Numbered from the stretch's first letter, positions 54,135 to 63,823 are shown. The stretch is 64,000 nucleotides of DNA from Alphaproteobacteria bacterium (GCA_021775805.1 JAJFHD010000054.1:62001-126000), one strand, 5' to 3'. Made by a program: numbers and translations. Notes: generated by a model not told the origin, from the letters alone.

Positions 54135-55468
54135 CGCCGTCCAGCGACAAAAAGGCAATCGATCTTGCATCTGAGGATCCCGTCGGCGGTCCGGTTCCGG
54201 TGGCGCTGATTGTGGGAATGCCGTGGTTCCGCTCAGGGACTGCAAACGTCATGCAGTCCCAGGTGAAGTATTTCAAGGATTTGGGCCTGCGCACAATATT
54301 CGCTTGCGTGCCGAGATTTACGGAGGATTTTTCGACGCCCAGTAGGATCACAAATCTCTACCGCCTCGCCGGTGACCTTGAGGCAGACGAGGTACATTTT
54401 GCAGACTGCCTGCCACACAAGGTGTTCCCGGAGGTATCCTTGCGGCAGAAGTTGATGGACAGGTTATTCCGGAAGCGCGACAACGCCTTGGAAACAGCTT
54501 TCAAACTTGCCGCTCACAGTGAAATTCCTCCACAATTGAAGAGGAACTTGCGCAATGAGTCCTTCCACGTGATCATCGTCAACCATGTCTACGCAATGCC
54601 GTTTGCGCTGCGGATTGTCAATTTTCTGCGAAAACAGGGCAAATCGGTGCCGGTTGTGTCGGTTACCCACGATGTGCAGACTCTGATCCTGCTGGACAAC
54701 AATCTGATTCGTGGCGTGTCAAATGAGGAGACGCTTGAAGAACTTGACGAACTCGAAACCGAGCTCGAATTCCTGGGTCACTCCGATGCGCTGATTCATG
54801 TCGGAGATTTCGACCAGCAGTTTTTTGGCCGTAAACTGCCCGGTATTCCGCAAACCACAGTCTATCCGTTCGTCGCTCCAATCCCGCTGCCCCCGTTGGC
54901 GCACGAGAGGAATGGTGATGACGGCTTCATTTTTGTTGGCACCGCCCACATAGCAAACGTGAAAGCGATGGAATGGTTTTTTGTCAACGTCTGGCCGCTG
55001 CTTGACGGCACGCCTCCGAAGATAAGAATATTTGGAGGTGTATCGGCTGAATTCAATCGTCTGTTTCCGGATCTCTACGCCAGGCACCGGTCGCTCTTTA
55101 ACGGCAAGGTCGACGACCTCGCGACAATCTATGCCGGCGCAACCGCCGTACTGGCACCGATGGTGAGCGGTCGCGGCATTTCGGTAAAAACCATCGAAGC
55201 CGCGGCAACCGGCAAACCGATCGTAGGCATGCCCCACGCCTTTCGCGGAATTTCCCGTGATATTGTCGAAGATTGTGGCATCGAAATTGCGAACAATGCA
55301 GTTGAATTTGCGCAGCTCATGAAACGAGCGTTGGCTGACCCGCAGCCCATGGCTGTTGCCAGCCGGAAACTGCACGAACGTCTGTTTCAGCACGAAGCCT
55401 TCACGGATGCCATGGACGGCGCGATGGCAAGCGCTGGCGTGCTCGTGCACCGTGACCCTCAGAAGTAG
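54122..55468 (+). CDS. Family 4-like glycosyltransferase
   Basis: ATG 54122 overlaps the previous stop by 13 bases (ATG 54131, giving an ATGA overlap, is also possible), and the protein has about 448 residues. A GT-B architecture is seen: FRSGTANVMQSQVKYFKDLG, SVTHDVQTLILLDNN, an acceptor domain with a variable region, then GFIFVGTAHIANVKAMEWF, the donor site GRGISVKTIEAAATGKPIV, and FRGISRDIVEDCG. It is likely to act after the GT2 and FkbM proteins on one glycan. Confidence 0.83.
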   Translation: MDQMTPSSDKKAIDLASEDPVGGPVPVALIVGMPWFRSGTANVMQSQVKYFKDLGLRTIFACVPRFTEDFSTPSRITNLYRLAGDLEADEVHFADCLPHKVFPEVSLRQKLMDRLFRKRDNALETAFKLAAHSEIPPQLKRNLRNESFHVIIVNHVYAMPFALRIVNFLRKQGKSVPVVSVTHDVQTLILLDNNLIRGVSNEETLEELDELETELEFLGHSDALIHVGDFDQQFFGRKLPGIPQTTVYPFVAPIPLPPLAHERNGDDGFIFVGTAHIANVKAMEWFFVNVWPLLDGTPPKIRIFGGVSAEFNRLFPDLYARHRSLFNGKVDDLATIYAGATAVLAPMVSGRGISVKTIEAAATGKPIVGMPHAFRGISRDIVEDCGIEIANNAVEFAQLMKRALADPQPMAVASRKLHERLFQHEAFTDAMDGAMASAGVLVHRDPQK

Positions 55469-55501
55469 CCGACGCCCGGCACCGGGCTCAAGCAACTCAA
55501 G

Positions 55502-56665
55502 CTACAACACGAACCCATCCGGACTCAGCCGTTTGGCGACCTCTTCCAGCATGACATCGGTGGCGCCGCCACCGATCGCCTGCACCCGGGCATCGCGGAC
55601 CATGCGTTCGATCGGAGTGCCAGCCATATAACCAAAACCACCGTGGAACTGCTGACAATCGTACATCACCTTATTGACCAGCCCGCCGCACAGCGCCTTG
55701 AGCATCGACACTTCCCGCACCACCTCCTGGCCCTGAGCCGCCCGCCAGGCGGTCTCGTGGACAAAACTGCGGGCGGCGGCCACTTGCGAACTGAGCTGGG
55801 CGATCCGGTTCCGGATGACCGGCTGTTGCCACAACGACTTGCCGAAGGCCGGCCGGTTGAGGGTGTAGTCCATGGTCAGTTCGAGCGCCTTGGTCGCCTC
55901 CCCCACCGCCTGGGCCGCCAGAGACAAACGCTCGTTCTGGAAGTTGCGCATGACGGCATAGAAGCCGTTGTTGATTTCGCCCAGAACACGGGACTCCGGA
56001 ACACGGCAATCCTCAAGCACTAGTTCCGCCGTATCCGACGAACGCCATCCCATCTTGTCCAGCGTTCGCGCGACCGAGAAACCAGGTGTCCCCTTCTCCA
56101 CGATGAACATGGAAATACCACGTGAGCCCTTCGCCTGGGTGTCGGTGCGGGCGGCAATGAAATAGAGGTCGGCATGAACCCCGTTGGTGATATAGATCTT
56201 CGTGCCATTGAGGACCCAGTCGCTGCCGTCCTTGACCGCCCTGGTCTTCATGGCAGCCACATCGGAGCCGGCGTCGGGCTCGGTAATCCCGACGGCCGTA
56301 ATCATTTCGCCGCCAATAACAGCAGGCAGGTACGCGGCGAGCTGTTCCGGATTGCCGGCATTGGCCAGGTGCGGTGAGGCCATATCGGTGTGGACCAGAA
56401 CCGTAATCGCAAAGCCGCCATAGGTCGACCGTCCCAGCTCTTCCGAAAGAACCGCAGTGCCGCGATAGTCCATTTCAGACCCGCCGAACTTTTCCGGATA
56501 CCGCAACCCGAAGAAGCCCAGCTCCCCCATCTTCTTCAGAACCGGTCTTGGCACGAAGCCCTGAGCCTCCCAAGCGTCGCCGTGCGACTCCACCTCTTCA
56601 CGCACGAACCGGCGCACCTGATCCTGGAGCATGACGTGTTCTTCATCGAGGAATGGCGAATTCAT
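55502..56665 (-). CDS. Acyl-CoA dehydrogenase family protein
   Basis: ATG 56665 is preceded by an AGGA and gives 387 residues; an earlier in-frame extension overlaps the upstream gene and is unlikely. The ACAD fold shows AVGITEPDAGSDVAAMKTRA, NGTKIYITNGVHADLY, EDCRVPESRVLGEINNGF and the catalytic-region CQQFHGGFGYM near the C-terminus. The base of FAD-dependent acyl-CoA oxidation is probably a Glu in this last segment's vicinity. It ends a minus-strand gene run shared with the Cox-type cluster. Confidence 0.9.
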   Translation of the reverse strand: MNSPFLDEEHVMLQDQVRRFVREEVESHGDAWEAQGFVPRPVLKKMGELGFFGLRYPEKFGGSEMDYRGTAVLSEELGRSTYGGFAITVLVHTDMASPHLANAGNPEQLAAYLPAVIGGEMITAVGITEPDAGSDVAAMKTRAVKDGSDWVLNGTKIYITNGVHADLYFIAARTDTQAKGSRGISMFIVEKGTPGFSVARTLDKMGWRSSDTAELVLEDCRVPESRVLGEINNGFYAVMRNFQNERLSLAAQAVGEATKALELTMDYTLNRPAFGKSLWQQPVIRNRIAQLSSQVAAARSFVHETAWRAAQGQEVVREVSMLKALCGGLVNKVMYDCQQFHGGFGYMAGTPIERMVRDARVQAIGGGATDVMLEEVAKRLSPDGFVL

Positions 56666-56682
56666 CTGTTCTGTATCCTGGT

Positions 56683-57303
56683 TCAGGTCAACGGAATCAT
56701 GACGTGCGTCTGGTAGGCCGGGCGCTGCTTCAGGCTTTGGAACCAACGCTCCAAATTGCCGAGAGCCGGGCGTTCGATCTCGAGGTTCATGTACCGCCAG
56801 GTCGCCGCCCCGACGGGAATGTCGGCCATCGTAAAACCATCGCCAAGGACAAAAGCCTTGCCGTCAAGCTGGGCATCAAGGATCTTGAATGTCTCCCCGA
56901 GATGTGCGGCAAGGGCCGCACGTTTCTCCAGATCCTGCTGGTCGGGATGACCGCGCACCAAGCCCCAGAAAAGCGGAGTCAGATCGGCAAGAATCGTTGT
57001 CACCTTCCACTCCATCCATTGATCCGCAATCGCGCGTTGAAAGGCGTCGTGCGGACAAAGCGAACCGGACGCGTGTTTCGTACAAAGGTAGCGCACTATG
57101 GTTTGAGACTCCCACAGCGTCCTGCCGTCTTCGTCCAGCACCGGGATCAGGCGGTTGGGATTCTTGGCACCATAGGCGTCAGAGTCGAGCCCGCCGAACT
57201 CCCCCCCGACATCCACCCGCACATGTGGCAGCTCCAGTTCCCCCAGAGTCCACATGACTTTTTGCACATTGATTGAATTAGGGCGTCCCCAGATCTTGAT
57301 CAT
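56683..57303 (-). CDS. Glutathione S-transferase family protein
   Basis: The 206-residue protein has a thioredoxin-like N-domain (MIKIWGRPNSINVQKVMWTL, with the Ser/Asn active-site pair, then NPNRLIPVLDEDGRTLWES for the cis-Pro and glutathione backbone site). An all-helical C-domain follows (DGFTMADIPVGAATWRYM with the conserved N-capping Asp). It is close to GstA/theta-like bacterial enzymes. It might detoxify an electrophilic product of the neighbouring oxidation cluster. The next gene downstream begins 17 bases on. Confidence 0.88.
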   Translation of the reverse strand: MIKIWGRPNSINVQKVMWTLGELELPHVRVDVGGEFGGLDSDAYGAKNPNRLIPVLDEDGRTLWESQTIVRYLCTKHASGSLCPHDAFQRAIADQWMEWKVTTILADLTPLFWGLVRGHPDQQDLEKRAALAAHLGETFKILDAQLDGKAFVLGDGFTMADIPVGAATWRYMNLEIERPALGNLERWFQSLKQRPAYQTHVMIPLT

Positions 57304-57326
57304 GTAATCTACGTTTCCTTGCCTAA

Positions 57327-58037
57327 TCAGAATTTTTCAACCCACGGGCGCAGTTCCATCTCCCAGGTCCAGGCGCTCCGGTGCTGGCGGAGAACATCCA
57401 TGTAGCTCCGGGCTATGGCATCCGGGTCAAGCATCGAGTCCGGGTTGCCGGGTGCATCCACACGTTCGCTGCGCTGCGGGTTGCGGATGCCGCCATCAAT
57501 CACGAAATGCGCCACATGGATGTTTTGCGGCTGTAGTTCCCGCGCCATGCTCTGGGCAAGTCCCCTGAGCGCGAATTTGCCCATGGCAAAGGAGGAAGAA
57601 TTCGCATAGCCCTTCACGCTGGCTGAGGCGCCTGTGAACAACACCGCACCGTGTCCAAGTTCAAGCATTCCCCGAACTGCTTGCTGAGCCACCAGGAAGC
57701 CGCCGAATGCCGTCACCGCCAGCGCCTTCTCCACGTCTGCCGGATCCAGTTCGACCAGCGGGCCGCGGGCACGGGCGCTGGGGTTGTAGACCACCACATC
57801 GGGTATCCCGGCCTTCTCGGTCACATCGCGGAACAGACGTTCCACATCCTGGGTTGATGAGGCATCGCAGGCAAAACTCTCGGCCTTCAGCTCTGCGCAC
57901 AGACTATCGAGTTTGGCGGTGTCACGGGCCGCCAGCGAAACCGTCAGACCTTCCTCGTGCATGGCCCGTGCAAGCGATCCGCTCAGTCCGCTTCCCGCAC
58001 CGACGATTAGAGCTGACTTATAGTTCATGTCCGACAT
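57327..58037 (-). CDS. Short-chain dehydrogenase/reductase
   Basis: ATG 58037 follows AAGGAGG. The 236-residue protein has the Rossmann motif ALIVGAGSGLSGSLAR (G-x3-G-x-G), the NAA-like region replaced by VVYNPSARARG, and S-x12-Y-like AVLFTGASASVKGY with a Lys not at the usual Y-x3-K (here S-S-F-A-M-G-K). The atypical catalytic tetrad puts it in the SDR subgroup with YNN-type variants and makes its reductase activity uncertain. It lies 30 bases after the molybdopterin-fusion gene. Confidence 0.82.
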   Translation of the reverse strand: MSDMNYKSALIVGAGSGLSGSLARAMHEEGLTVSLAARDTAKLDSLCAELKAESFACDASSTQDVERLFRDVTEKAGIPDVVVYNPSARARGPLVELDPADVEKALAVTAFGGFLVAQQAVRGMLELGHGAVLFTGASASVKGYANSSSFAMGKFALRGLAQSMARELQPQNIHVAHFVIDGGIRNPQRSERVDAPGNPDSMLDPDAIARSYMDVLRQHRSAWTWEMELRPWVEKF

Positions 58038-58067
58038 CAGATCCTCCTTGCAGGTGATTCTATCTGG

Positions 58068-59699
58068 TCACTTTTTTGCTTTCGCATTGCGATATTCATC
58101 CATCATTCCCGGTGTATCGACATCCGTCAGAACGCTGTCGTCGTCAAAATCTATTTCGCAGACCTTCTCTTCGTGAACGCCGATCAGATGCCGTGCGCCC
58201 ACATCGCCCATCACCTGTTTCATGTCATCGAAGAACCGCGCGCCCCACAAGACCGGGTTGCCGCGCTTGCCATCGGTCAGGGGGACGCAGATCTCGCGCC
58301 CCTCCTCGCTGTTGAACGCCGCAATCAGCCTGTCCAAATGGACCGATTGTATGGCCGGCATATCGCCCAGGCAGAACAGTGCTCCGTCGATGTCGTCGCC
58401 GAGCACATCGAGACCCGACTTCATCGATGTGCTCATGCCGTCGGCAAAATCCGGATTGTGGGCAAACGTAATGTCAAGTCCCTCGAGCGCGCGTTCGACG
58501 GCTGGCGCCTCGTGACCGGTCACGACAACCACGCGCCCCGCCTGGCTGCCAAGGGCTGCCTCCACCACATGGCGGACCATTGGTTTCCGGGCCACGTCCA
58601 TGAGGAGCTTGTTGCTCCTGCCCATCCGTGTCGAACGCCCGGCCGCCAGGACGACCGCTGCAATTCTGGCCATGCTTTTCGCCGAGGCATTGCGAACACT
58701 GCCCTCGCGCGGCTGCGGCCGCGTGGGAATTTCCTTGAGCAGTCCCCCAACGCCCATACCGGCAATATTGTCCGCCCCGACAGGCACATCCGCCATGATC
58801 CGTTGCAGCACCCAGTCGAAACCATTGAGCTTGGGCGACCGTGCGCAACTCGGAACCCCGATCACGGGCGTACCGGCAAGGTCCCCCAGCATCAGCAGAT
58901 TGCCGGGGTCGACCGGCATTCCGAGCCGGGAGACGACCCCGCCCGCCTTGGTCAGACCCAGCGGGATAACATCATTTCTGTCAGCGATCGCAGAAGCCCC
59001 GAGAACCAGGACCAGCGAACACCTGGCCGAAACCTGGTTTTCGATCGCTTTGCGGACGGCTTCGGGGTCATGGTCAACGACTTCCCCGTGAGAGACCTCT
59101 CCGTCAAGCCCCTCAACCCTGTCGCTCAGGACTTTTCTGCTCTTGTCGAGAAGAGCCTCCTTCATGCCGTCCAGCCGGGTCAGAACGATCCCGACCTTCT
59201 TTGCAGCGAATGGACGCACCGATATCTTCCTGCCGGATTCGGCCAGTTCGCAGACCCGGGTCAGAATTTCGCCATCGACCGCATAGGGAATGATCTTGAC
59301 GGTCGCCAGCATCTGACGGTGGTCAGCCTGCTCGAAGGGCGTCACTGTCGCAACCGTAATGCTTTCATGGATACGATTGACCGCCGTGATCGCCGCGGCG
59401 TCGATTTCGGCCAGGCCACGCGCATTTGCATAAATGTTGGCCCGGCCAGTGAAGGGTTCCGAAACAACCACATTGTCACCGGCAAATGCTGCAGCAAGGG
59501 CCGCCGCCGCCCGGTCTTCATGAACATCGGTGTGCTCTATTCTGGCCGCAGTGACCGTCGCCAGACCGTCTGCGCGGAGCACAGCGATGTCGGCTTCACT
59601 CAACGTCCGCCCCTTCTTGAACACGCCTTCAGAATGGCGCACCGAATGCGCAAGAACAGCACCGGTCGCTTGATCGAGAGGAACCGGACCGAACTTCAT
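58068..59699 (-). CDS. Molybdopterin-binding domain fused to a MobA/MocA-type nucleotidyltransferase
   Basis: The 543-residue protein has two parts. Residues 1 to about 335 form a MoeA/CinA-like molybdopterin-binding region (AEADIAVLRADGLATVTAA-type start, VGIVLTRLDGMKEALLDK, and GVPSCARSP). Residues about 345-543 form a MobA-like nucleotidyltransferase with AAVVLAAGRSTRMGRSNKLL, VVVTGHEAPAVE and LCFLGDMPAIQ-type FCLGDMPAIQSVHLD. It probably adds CTP to the cofactor for Cox/XDH-type molybdenum hydroxylases. It overlaps the XdhC stop by four bases. Confidence 0.88.
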   Translation of the reverse strand: MKFGPVPLDQATGAVLAHSVRHSEGVFKKGRTLSEADIAVLRADGLATVTAARIEHTDVHEDRAAAALAAAFAGDNVVVSEPFTGRANIYANARGLAEIDAAAITAVNRIHESITVATVTPFEQADHRQMLATVKIIPYAVDGEILTRVCELAESGRKISVRPFAAKKVGIVLTRLDGMKEALLDKSRKVLSDRVEGLDGEVSHGEVVDHDPEAVRKAIENQVSARCSLVLVLGASAIADRNDVIPLGLTKAGGVVSRLGMPVDPGNLLMLGDLAGTPVIGVPSCARSPKLNGFDWVLQRIMADVPVGADNIAGMGVGGLLKEIPTRPQPREGSVRNASAKSMARIAAVVLAAGRSTRMGRSNKLLMDVARKPMVRHVVEAALGSQAGRVVVVTGHEAPAVERALEGLDITFAHNPDFADGMSTSMKSGLDVLGDDIDGALFCLGDMPAIQSVHLDRLIAAFNSEEGREICVPLTDGKRGNPVLWGARFFDDMKQVMGDVGARHLIGVHEEKVCEIDFDDDSVLTDVDTPGMMDEYRNAKAKK

Positions 59700-60391
59700 G
59701 CTGCCCGCATTTCCGGCTTGCGCAGTGCCATCGTGACCTCGGCAATAATGGAAATGGCAATCTCAACCGGCCCGCGCGCACCGATGTCCAGCCCGATCGG
59801 CGCATGTATGCGGCCGATCGCACTCTCTTCCAGTCCGGCTGTCTGCAGTCTTTCCCGCCGCGCGGCGTTGGTTTTCCGGCTGCCAAGCGCACCGATGTAG
59901 TAAGCCTCCGACCTGACCGCCCTGGACAATGCCGGATCGTCGATCTTGGGGTCATGGGTCAGTGCGACGATAGCAGTGCGCCGGTCGACAGACAGGTCGC
60001 CCCATATTTCATCGGGCCATTCAGCCCGTAGATCGATCCCTGGAAAGCGTTCAGGTGTCGCAAACGCGCCGCGTGGATCTATGACCGTGATCGCGTATCC
60101 TGCCTGTTGCGCAACCGGGACAAGCGCCTGGGCAATATGCACGGCACCGATGATGATCATGCGCAGGGGCGGGTTCTGCACGTGCAGAAAGACCTCGCCC
60201 GCGTCGGTTTGCACCATCGCACTCTGATCGGATCCAAAAACCCTTCGCGCAGCGTCATGAACCGGGTCGTCGTCTTCCAGTGCATCGGGATACAGCAATG
60301 TCTGGCTGCCGGACTTCAGATTGGTGGCCAGAATGACGGGGCGCTTGTGCTCCCGGTCGTCGATCAGTTGGTCGAGGGTTGAATTGCGCAT
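59696..60391 (-). CDS. XdhC-family protein (Rossmann domain)
   Basis: The 231-residue protein has an XdhC C-terminal Rossmann fold: RMIIIGAVHIAQALVPVAQQ, IDPRGAFATPERFP, IVALTHDPKIDDPALSRAV and GALGSRKTNAARRERLQ. XdhC proteins bind the molybdenum cofactor, assist its sulfuration and insert it into XDH-type enzymes. It follows the short XdhC gene with a three-base gap and overlaps the MobA-type fusion gene, a typical maturation set. Confidence 0.9.
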   Translation of the reverse strand: MRNSTLDQLIDDREHKRPVILATNLKSGSQTLLYPDALEDDDPVHDAARRVFGSDQSAMVQTDAGEVFLHVQNPPLRMIIIGAVHIAQALVPVAQQAGYAITVIDPRGAFATPERFPGIDLRAEWPDEIWGDLSVDRRTAIVALTHDPKIDDPALSRAVRSEAYYIGALGSRKTNAARRERLQTAGLEESAIGRIHAPIGLDIGARGPVEIAISIIAEVTMALRKPEMRAA

Positions 60392-60394
60392 GGC

Positions 60395-60727
60395 CTAGCC
60401 GTCATCTCCAACCCGTTCCACATAAACCCGAATGGTGCCGCCGCAGGCAAGTCCTGCCTCCCAGGCGGTCTCGTCGGAAACACCGAATTCAAGCACCTTT
60501 GGATCGCCGTTTTCGATAACGCCGAGCGCCTCCGTGACAACTGCGCCTTCGACGCATCCGCCCGATACGGATCCCTCAAAGTTGCCGTTGCCGTCGATCA
60601 CCAGTTGACTGCCGACCGGTTGCGGCGCCGAACCCCAAGTCTGAACCACTGTCGCCAAGGCAACACGACGGTTTTCCTTGGTCCAGCTTGATGCAGATTC
60701 CAGAATGCCGGTTCCCGATAGACCCAT
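60395..60727 (-). CDS. Short XdhC-type protein (XdhC/CoxI N-terminal domain)
   Basis: ATG 60727 follows AAGGAA at the right distance and gives 110 residues. The content is the XdhC_CoxI N-terminal domain: ALATVVQTWGSAPQPVGSQL, FEGSVSGGCVEGAVVTEA and GLACGGTIRVYVE. In many genomes this domain is joined to the Rossmann part; here the two are separate adjacent genes. The product is probably a partner of the larger XdhC in delivering the molybdenum cofactor. Confidence 0.9.
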   Translation of the reverse strand: MGLSGTGILESASSWTKENRRVALATVVQTWGSAPQPVGSQLVIDGNGNFEGSVSGGCVEGAVVTEALGVIENGDPKVLEFGVSDETAWEAGLACGGTIRVYVERVGDDG

Positions 60728-60769
60728 GATCAGTTCCTTCGACAAAAGGTTTTGTTCTGTACAATTATC

Positions 60770-61993
60770 CTACGCGGCCGATCTCAACCAGTCGCGTGGG
60801 TCGGCGGTATATGACGTGCCTCCGGCCAGCGCCAGCGCCAAGGCATCAAGACTCTCCAGATTATGCACCGGCCTGAATTCGTCAACATGCGGCAGCATAG
60901 CCCTTATCCCCAGCGCCCGCGCTTCAAATCCGTCAAACCGCAAAAGCGGGTTGAGCCAGACGAGTCTCTTGCAGGATCGGTGCAGCCGATCCATCTGGGC
61001 CTCAAGATCACCATCCTCCTCGCGGTCAAGTCCGTCTGTGATCAAAAGCACATGCGCACCCTGCCCCAGAACCCGGCGCGACCAGTTCTTGTTGAAATCG
61101 CCCAGACAGGCACCGATCCGCGTGCCCCCCGACCAGTCAGAGACATCCTCGGTCACCCGGTCGAGCGCATCGTCCACGTCCTTGGTCCGGAGATGGCGCG
61201 TTATGTTGGTCAGCCGTGTCCCGAACACGAAGGTGTGCACGACAGCGCCGTCGTTGGTAATCGCATGAAGAAAATGCATGAACAGCCGGCTGTAGCCACT
61301 CATGGAACCGGAAATGTCACACAGCACGACCAGGGGTGGAATTTTATGGATCCGCGACCTCTGCTTGATGCCGGTCAGGTTGCCGCCGGTGCGCAGGCTG
61401 GACCGGATGGTCGCCCTCATGTCGACGCGCTCACCATTCGGTGCCGCGCGGAACCGGCGCGTCGCGGCACGAGGTTTACGCAGACGCAGACGGGCGATGG
61501 CACGCCTCGCCTCTTCCTGTTCCCGGGACGTCATCTGCTCAAAATCCATCTGCCGCAGAACCTCGCGATCCGAGAACGTCATCGTTGCATCGATTTCGAC
61601 GTTGGGTTCGTCGGAGTCGGATTCCCGGGACGGCGCGTCCTGATCACCGAACATGGCCTCCGCGAGACGTGCGCGGCCCGGATCGGGCTTCCTGTCGACA
61701 CCGGCAGCAATTTCTGGCATCAGCATGGACATCATCTGCTCCAGAAACTCAGGCTTCCTCCAGAAAACATGGAACGCCTGATCGAAAATATCGCGCTGAT
61801 CCCTGCGGTGTACGAACACCGCGTGCAGCGTCCAGTAGAAGTCCGCACGCTCCCCGAAACCGGCGGCTTCCACGGCCCGCACCGCATCGGTGACCGCCCC
61901 CGGCCCAACCGGCAGCCCGGCCCGTCTGAGAACACGGGCGAAATGCATGATGTTTTCTGCCATTCGTCCGCCACTGTGATTTGCAAGTGACAT
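60770..61993 (-). CDS. VWA-domain protein, CoxE-like
   Basis: The 407-residue protein has a helical N-terminal half (FARVLRRAGLPVGPG, then a Q-R-D-I-F-D-Q-A-F segment) and a VWA domain from about residue 220. The MIDAS motif is seen as VLCDISGSMSGYSRL, and HTFVFGTRLTNITRH and LLITDGLDREED follow. In CO-dehydrogenase-type clusters CoxD (MoxR) and CoxE (VWA) build the bimetal active site. The gene follows moxR by eleven bases. Confidence 0.9.
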   Translation of the reverse strand: MSLANHSGGRMAENIMHFARVLRRAGLPVGPGAVTDAVRAVEAAGFGERADFYWTLHAVFVHRRDQRDIFDQAFHVFWRKPEFLEQMMSMLMPEIAAGVDRKPDPGRARLAEAMFGDQDAPSRESDSDEPNVEIDATMTFSDREVLRQMDFEQMTSREQEEARRAIARLRLRKPRAATRRFRAAPNGERVDMRATIRSSLRTGGNLTGIKQRSRIHKIPPLVVLCDISGSMSGYSRLFMHFLHAITNDGAVVHTFVFGTRLTNITRHLRTKDVDDALDRVTEDVSDWSGGTRIGACLGDFNKNWSRRVLGQGAHVLLITDGLDREEDGDLEAQMDRLHRSCKRLVWLNPLLRFDGFEARALGIRAMLPHVDEFRPVHNLESLDALALALAGGTSYTADPRDWLRSAA

Positions 61994-62004
61994 CAGTGCG
62001 ACCG

Positions 62005-62940
62005 TTACAGGGCGGCAGCGGAGATTTCCGCGCGCACCTGATCAAGGAGCCGCTTGGCCTCGCTGCCTTCCAGTTGAGCAATATCATCCTGATATTTCAG
62101 GATGACACCCAGAGTATCGTTGATGACCGCCGGATCCAGGGTGAGTTTGTCCAGTGTCGACAGGGCCGTCGCCCAGTCAAGCGTTTCAGCAACGCCGGGA
62201 CGTTTGAAGAGATCCTCCCCCCGCAACGCCTGGACAAAGCCGACAATCTCGGCCGACAGCCTCTCGCCGGCACCCGGGACCTTGGCATTTAGAATTCTTA
62301 ACTCCCTTTCCGCGTCCGGGTAATCGACCCAGTGGTAAAGACACCGCCTTTTGAGGGCGTCATGAATCTCGCGGGTCCGGTTGGACGTGATCACAACGAT
62401 CGGAGGGTTGGCCGCCTGCCGGGTTCCGATTTCCGGGATCGTCACCTGAAAATCCGACAGCACTTCCAGGAGGAAGGCCTCGAACGCCTCGTCCGTGCGG
62501 TCGAGTTCGTCGATCAACAGCACCGGCGCGCCGGACGCGTCTTCTTCCAACGCCTGGAGAAGCGGCCGCTTGATCAGGAACTCTTCGGAAAAAATGTTGT
62601 CGGACACGTCTGTGGCACTACCCTGTGCCTCTGCAATCCTGATGCGGATCATCTGAGCCGGGTAATTCCACTCATAGACGGCACTGGAAACATCAAGACC
62701 TTCATAGCACTGCAACCGGATCAGCCGCCTGCCAAGCGATTTTGCCAGGACCTTGGCGATTTCGGTCTTGCCGACACCAGCCTCGCCCTCGAGAAACAGC
62801 GGCCTGCCCATCTTGAGACTCAGGAACAAAACGGTAGCCAGAGCCCGATCGGCGACGTAGTCAGCACCGGCAAGCAGGTCAACCGTCTGGTCAATTGAAT
62901 CAGGCAGTGCCATTGGCATGGTTGTTGTATCCAGGTTCAA
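62005..62940 (-). CDS. MoxR-family AAA ATPase, CoxD-like
   Basis: The 311-residue AAA+ protein has Walker A FLEGEAGVGKTEIAKVLA, Walker B APVLLIDELDRTDEAFEAF, sensor-1 VVITSNRTREIHDAL and the arginine finger region RRCLYHWVDYPD. MoxR ATPases act as chaperones with VWA partners; CoxD in Oligotropha matures CO dehydrogenase. Operon position before the VWA gene supports this role. ATG 62940 is the first plausible start. Confidence 0.92.
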   Translation of the reverse strand: MNLDTTTMPMALPDSIDQTVDLLAGADYVADRALATVLFLSLKMGRPLFLEGEAGVGKTEIAKVLAKSLGRRLIRLQCYEGLDVSSAVYEWNYPAQMIRIRIAEAQGSATDVSDNIFSEEFLIKRPLLQALEEDASGAPVLLIDELDRTDEAFEAFLLEVLSDFQVTIPEIGTRQAANPPIVVITSNRTREIHDALKRRCLYHWVDYPDAERELRILNAKVPGAGERLSAEIVGFVQALRGEDLFKRPGVAETLDWATALSTLDKLTLDPAVINDTLGVILKYQDDIAQLEGSEAKRLLDQVRAEISAAAL

Positions 62941-62955
62941 GGCTCTAAATCATAT

Positions 62956-62987
62956 CAGCCCGCGAACCGATCCGGGTCCGCGGGCTG
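62956..62987 (-). other. Intercistronic hairpin between coxM and moxR
   Basis: A perfect 9-bp stem (CAGCCCGCG at 62956-62964 and CGCGGGCTG at 62979-62987) with a 14-base loop lies in the 88-base gap. The T-rich side is on the plus strand, so it is not a standard minus-strand terminator. It may attenuate, or protect, the mRNA between the structural and maturation genes. Confidence 0.45.
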
Positions 62988-63028
62988 TGTTTCTTTCAAT
63001 CAAGACTGGCAGGATTTTTGCCGACCGT

Positions 63029-63823
63029 TCAGCCACATGCAGCAACAGCTCTCTTTGCCATCACGCCCACGAGGTGCGCACGGTACGCGGCTGACGCATG
63101 AATATCGCTGTTGAGGCCGTCCGCGGAAACGGAAATGCCACTCACCGCATCGGCGGAGAAACTGGACCCGAGCGCCTGTTCCATTTCAGCCACCCGGAAC
63201 ACACCTGGTCCGGCACCGGTCACGGCCACGCGGGCCCCACCGCCGGTGTCGGCCACCATCACGCCCACCAGGGCATAACGCGACGCCGGGTTGTCGAACT
63301 TCTGGTACGCCGCTTTGCCGGGCACAGGAAAGCTCACCTTTGTTATGATCTCTCCCTCACCAAGCGCTGTCTCGAACATGCCGGTGAAGAAGTCATCGGC
63401 GCCGTGCGCGCCCTTGTTGGTGTGGATCGTCGCCCCAAGGCCGAGGCATGCCGCAGGATAGTCGGCCGCCGGATCGTTATTGGCGACCGAACCTCCGATC
63501 GTGCCCCTGTGGCGCACATGTGGGTCGCCGATCATGCCTGCCAGATCGGCAAGGGCCGGAATGGCGTTTCTGACCTCGCTGGACGCGGCAACTTCCGCAT
63601 GCGTCACTGCCGCACCAATCGTGACAGTAGAGCCATCCGACGAAATGCCGTGCAGCTCTCCGACGCCCGCGATGTCCACCAGATCCGAATGGCTGGCCAG
63701 CCGCTGCTTCATGGTCGGCAGCAGGGTCTGTCCGCCTGCCAGCAAGGTTGCGTCCTCGTCTGAACCCAGCAGAGACGCGGCTTCCGCCACGCTGCCGGCT
63801 TTGTGATAGGTAAAATCATACAT
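63029..63823 (-). CDS. coxM: Molybdenum hydroxylase FAD subunit (CoxM-like)
   Basis: ATG 63823 follows AAGGAC. The 264-residue protein has the medium-subunit FAD motifs: [18 protein letters not shown] and [20 protein letters not shown], where the AGGQ and TIGGS pieces bind pyrophosphate. It passes electrons from the iron-sulfur subunit to the acceptor. The gene follows coxL by 18 bases in a typical S-L-M order. The gene name is by family; the enzyme's substrate may be CO, an aldehyde or an aromatic. Confidence 0.88.
   Translation of the reverse strand: MYDFTYHKAGSVAEAASLLGSDEDATLLAGGQTLLPTMKQRLASHSDLVDIAGVGELHGISSDGSTVTIGAAVTHAEVAASSEVRNAIPALADLAGMIGDPHVRHRGTIGGSVANNDPAADYPAACLGLGATIHTNKGAHGADDFFTGMFETALGEGEIITKVSFPVPGKAAYQKFDNPASRYALVGVMVADTGGGARVAVTGAGPGVFRVAEMEQALGSSFSADAVSGISVSADGLNSDIHASAAYRAHLVGVMAKRAVAACG

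Noticed and set aside
58173-59900. A 575-residue plus-strand open frame over the MobA-type fusion gene
   Set aside because: It has no recognisable motif, is antisense to a well-supported gene, and its composition is typical of a high-G+C shadow frame.
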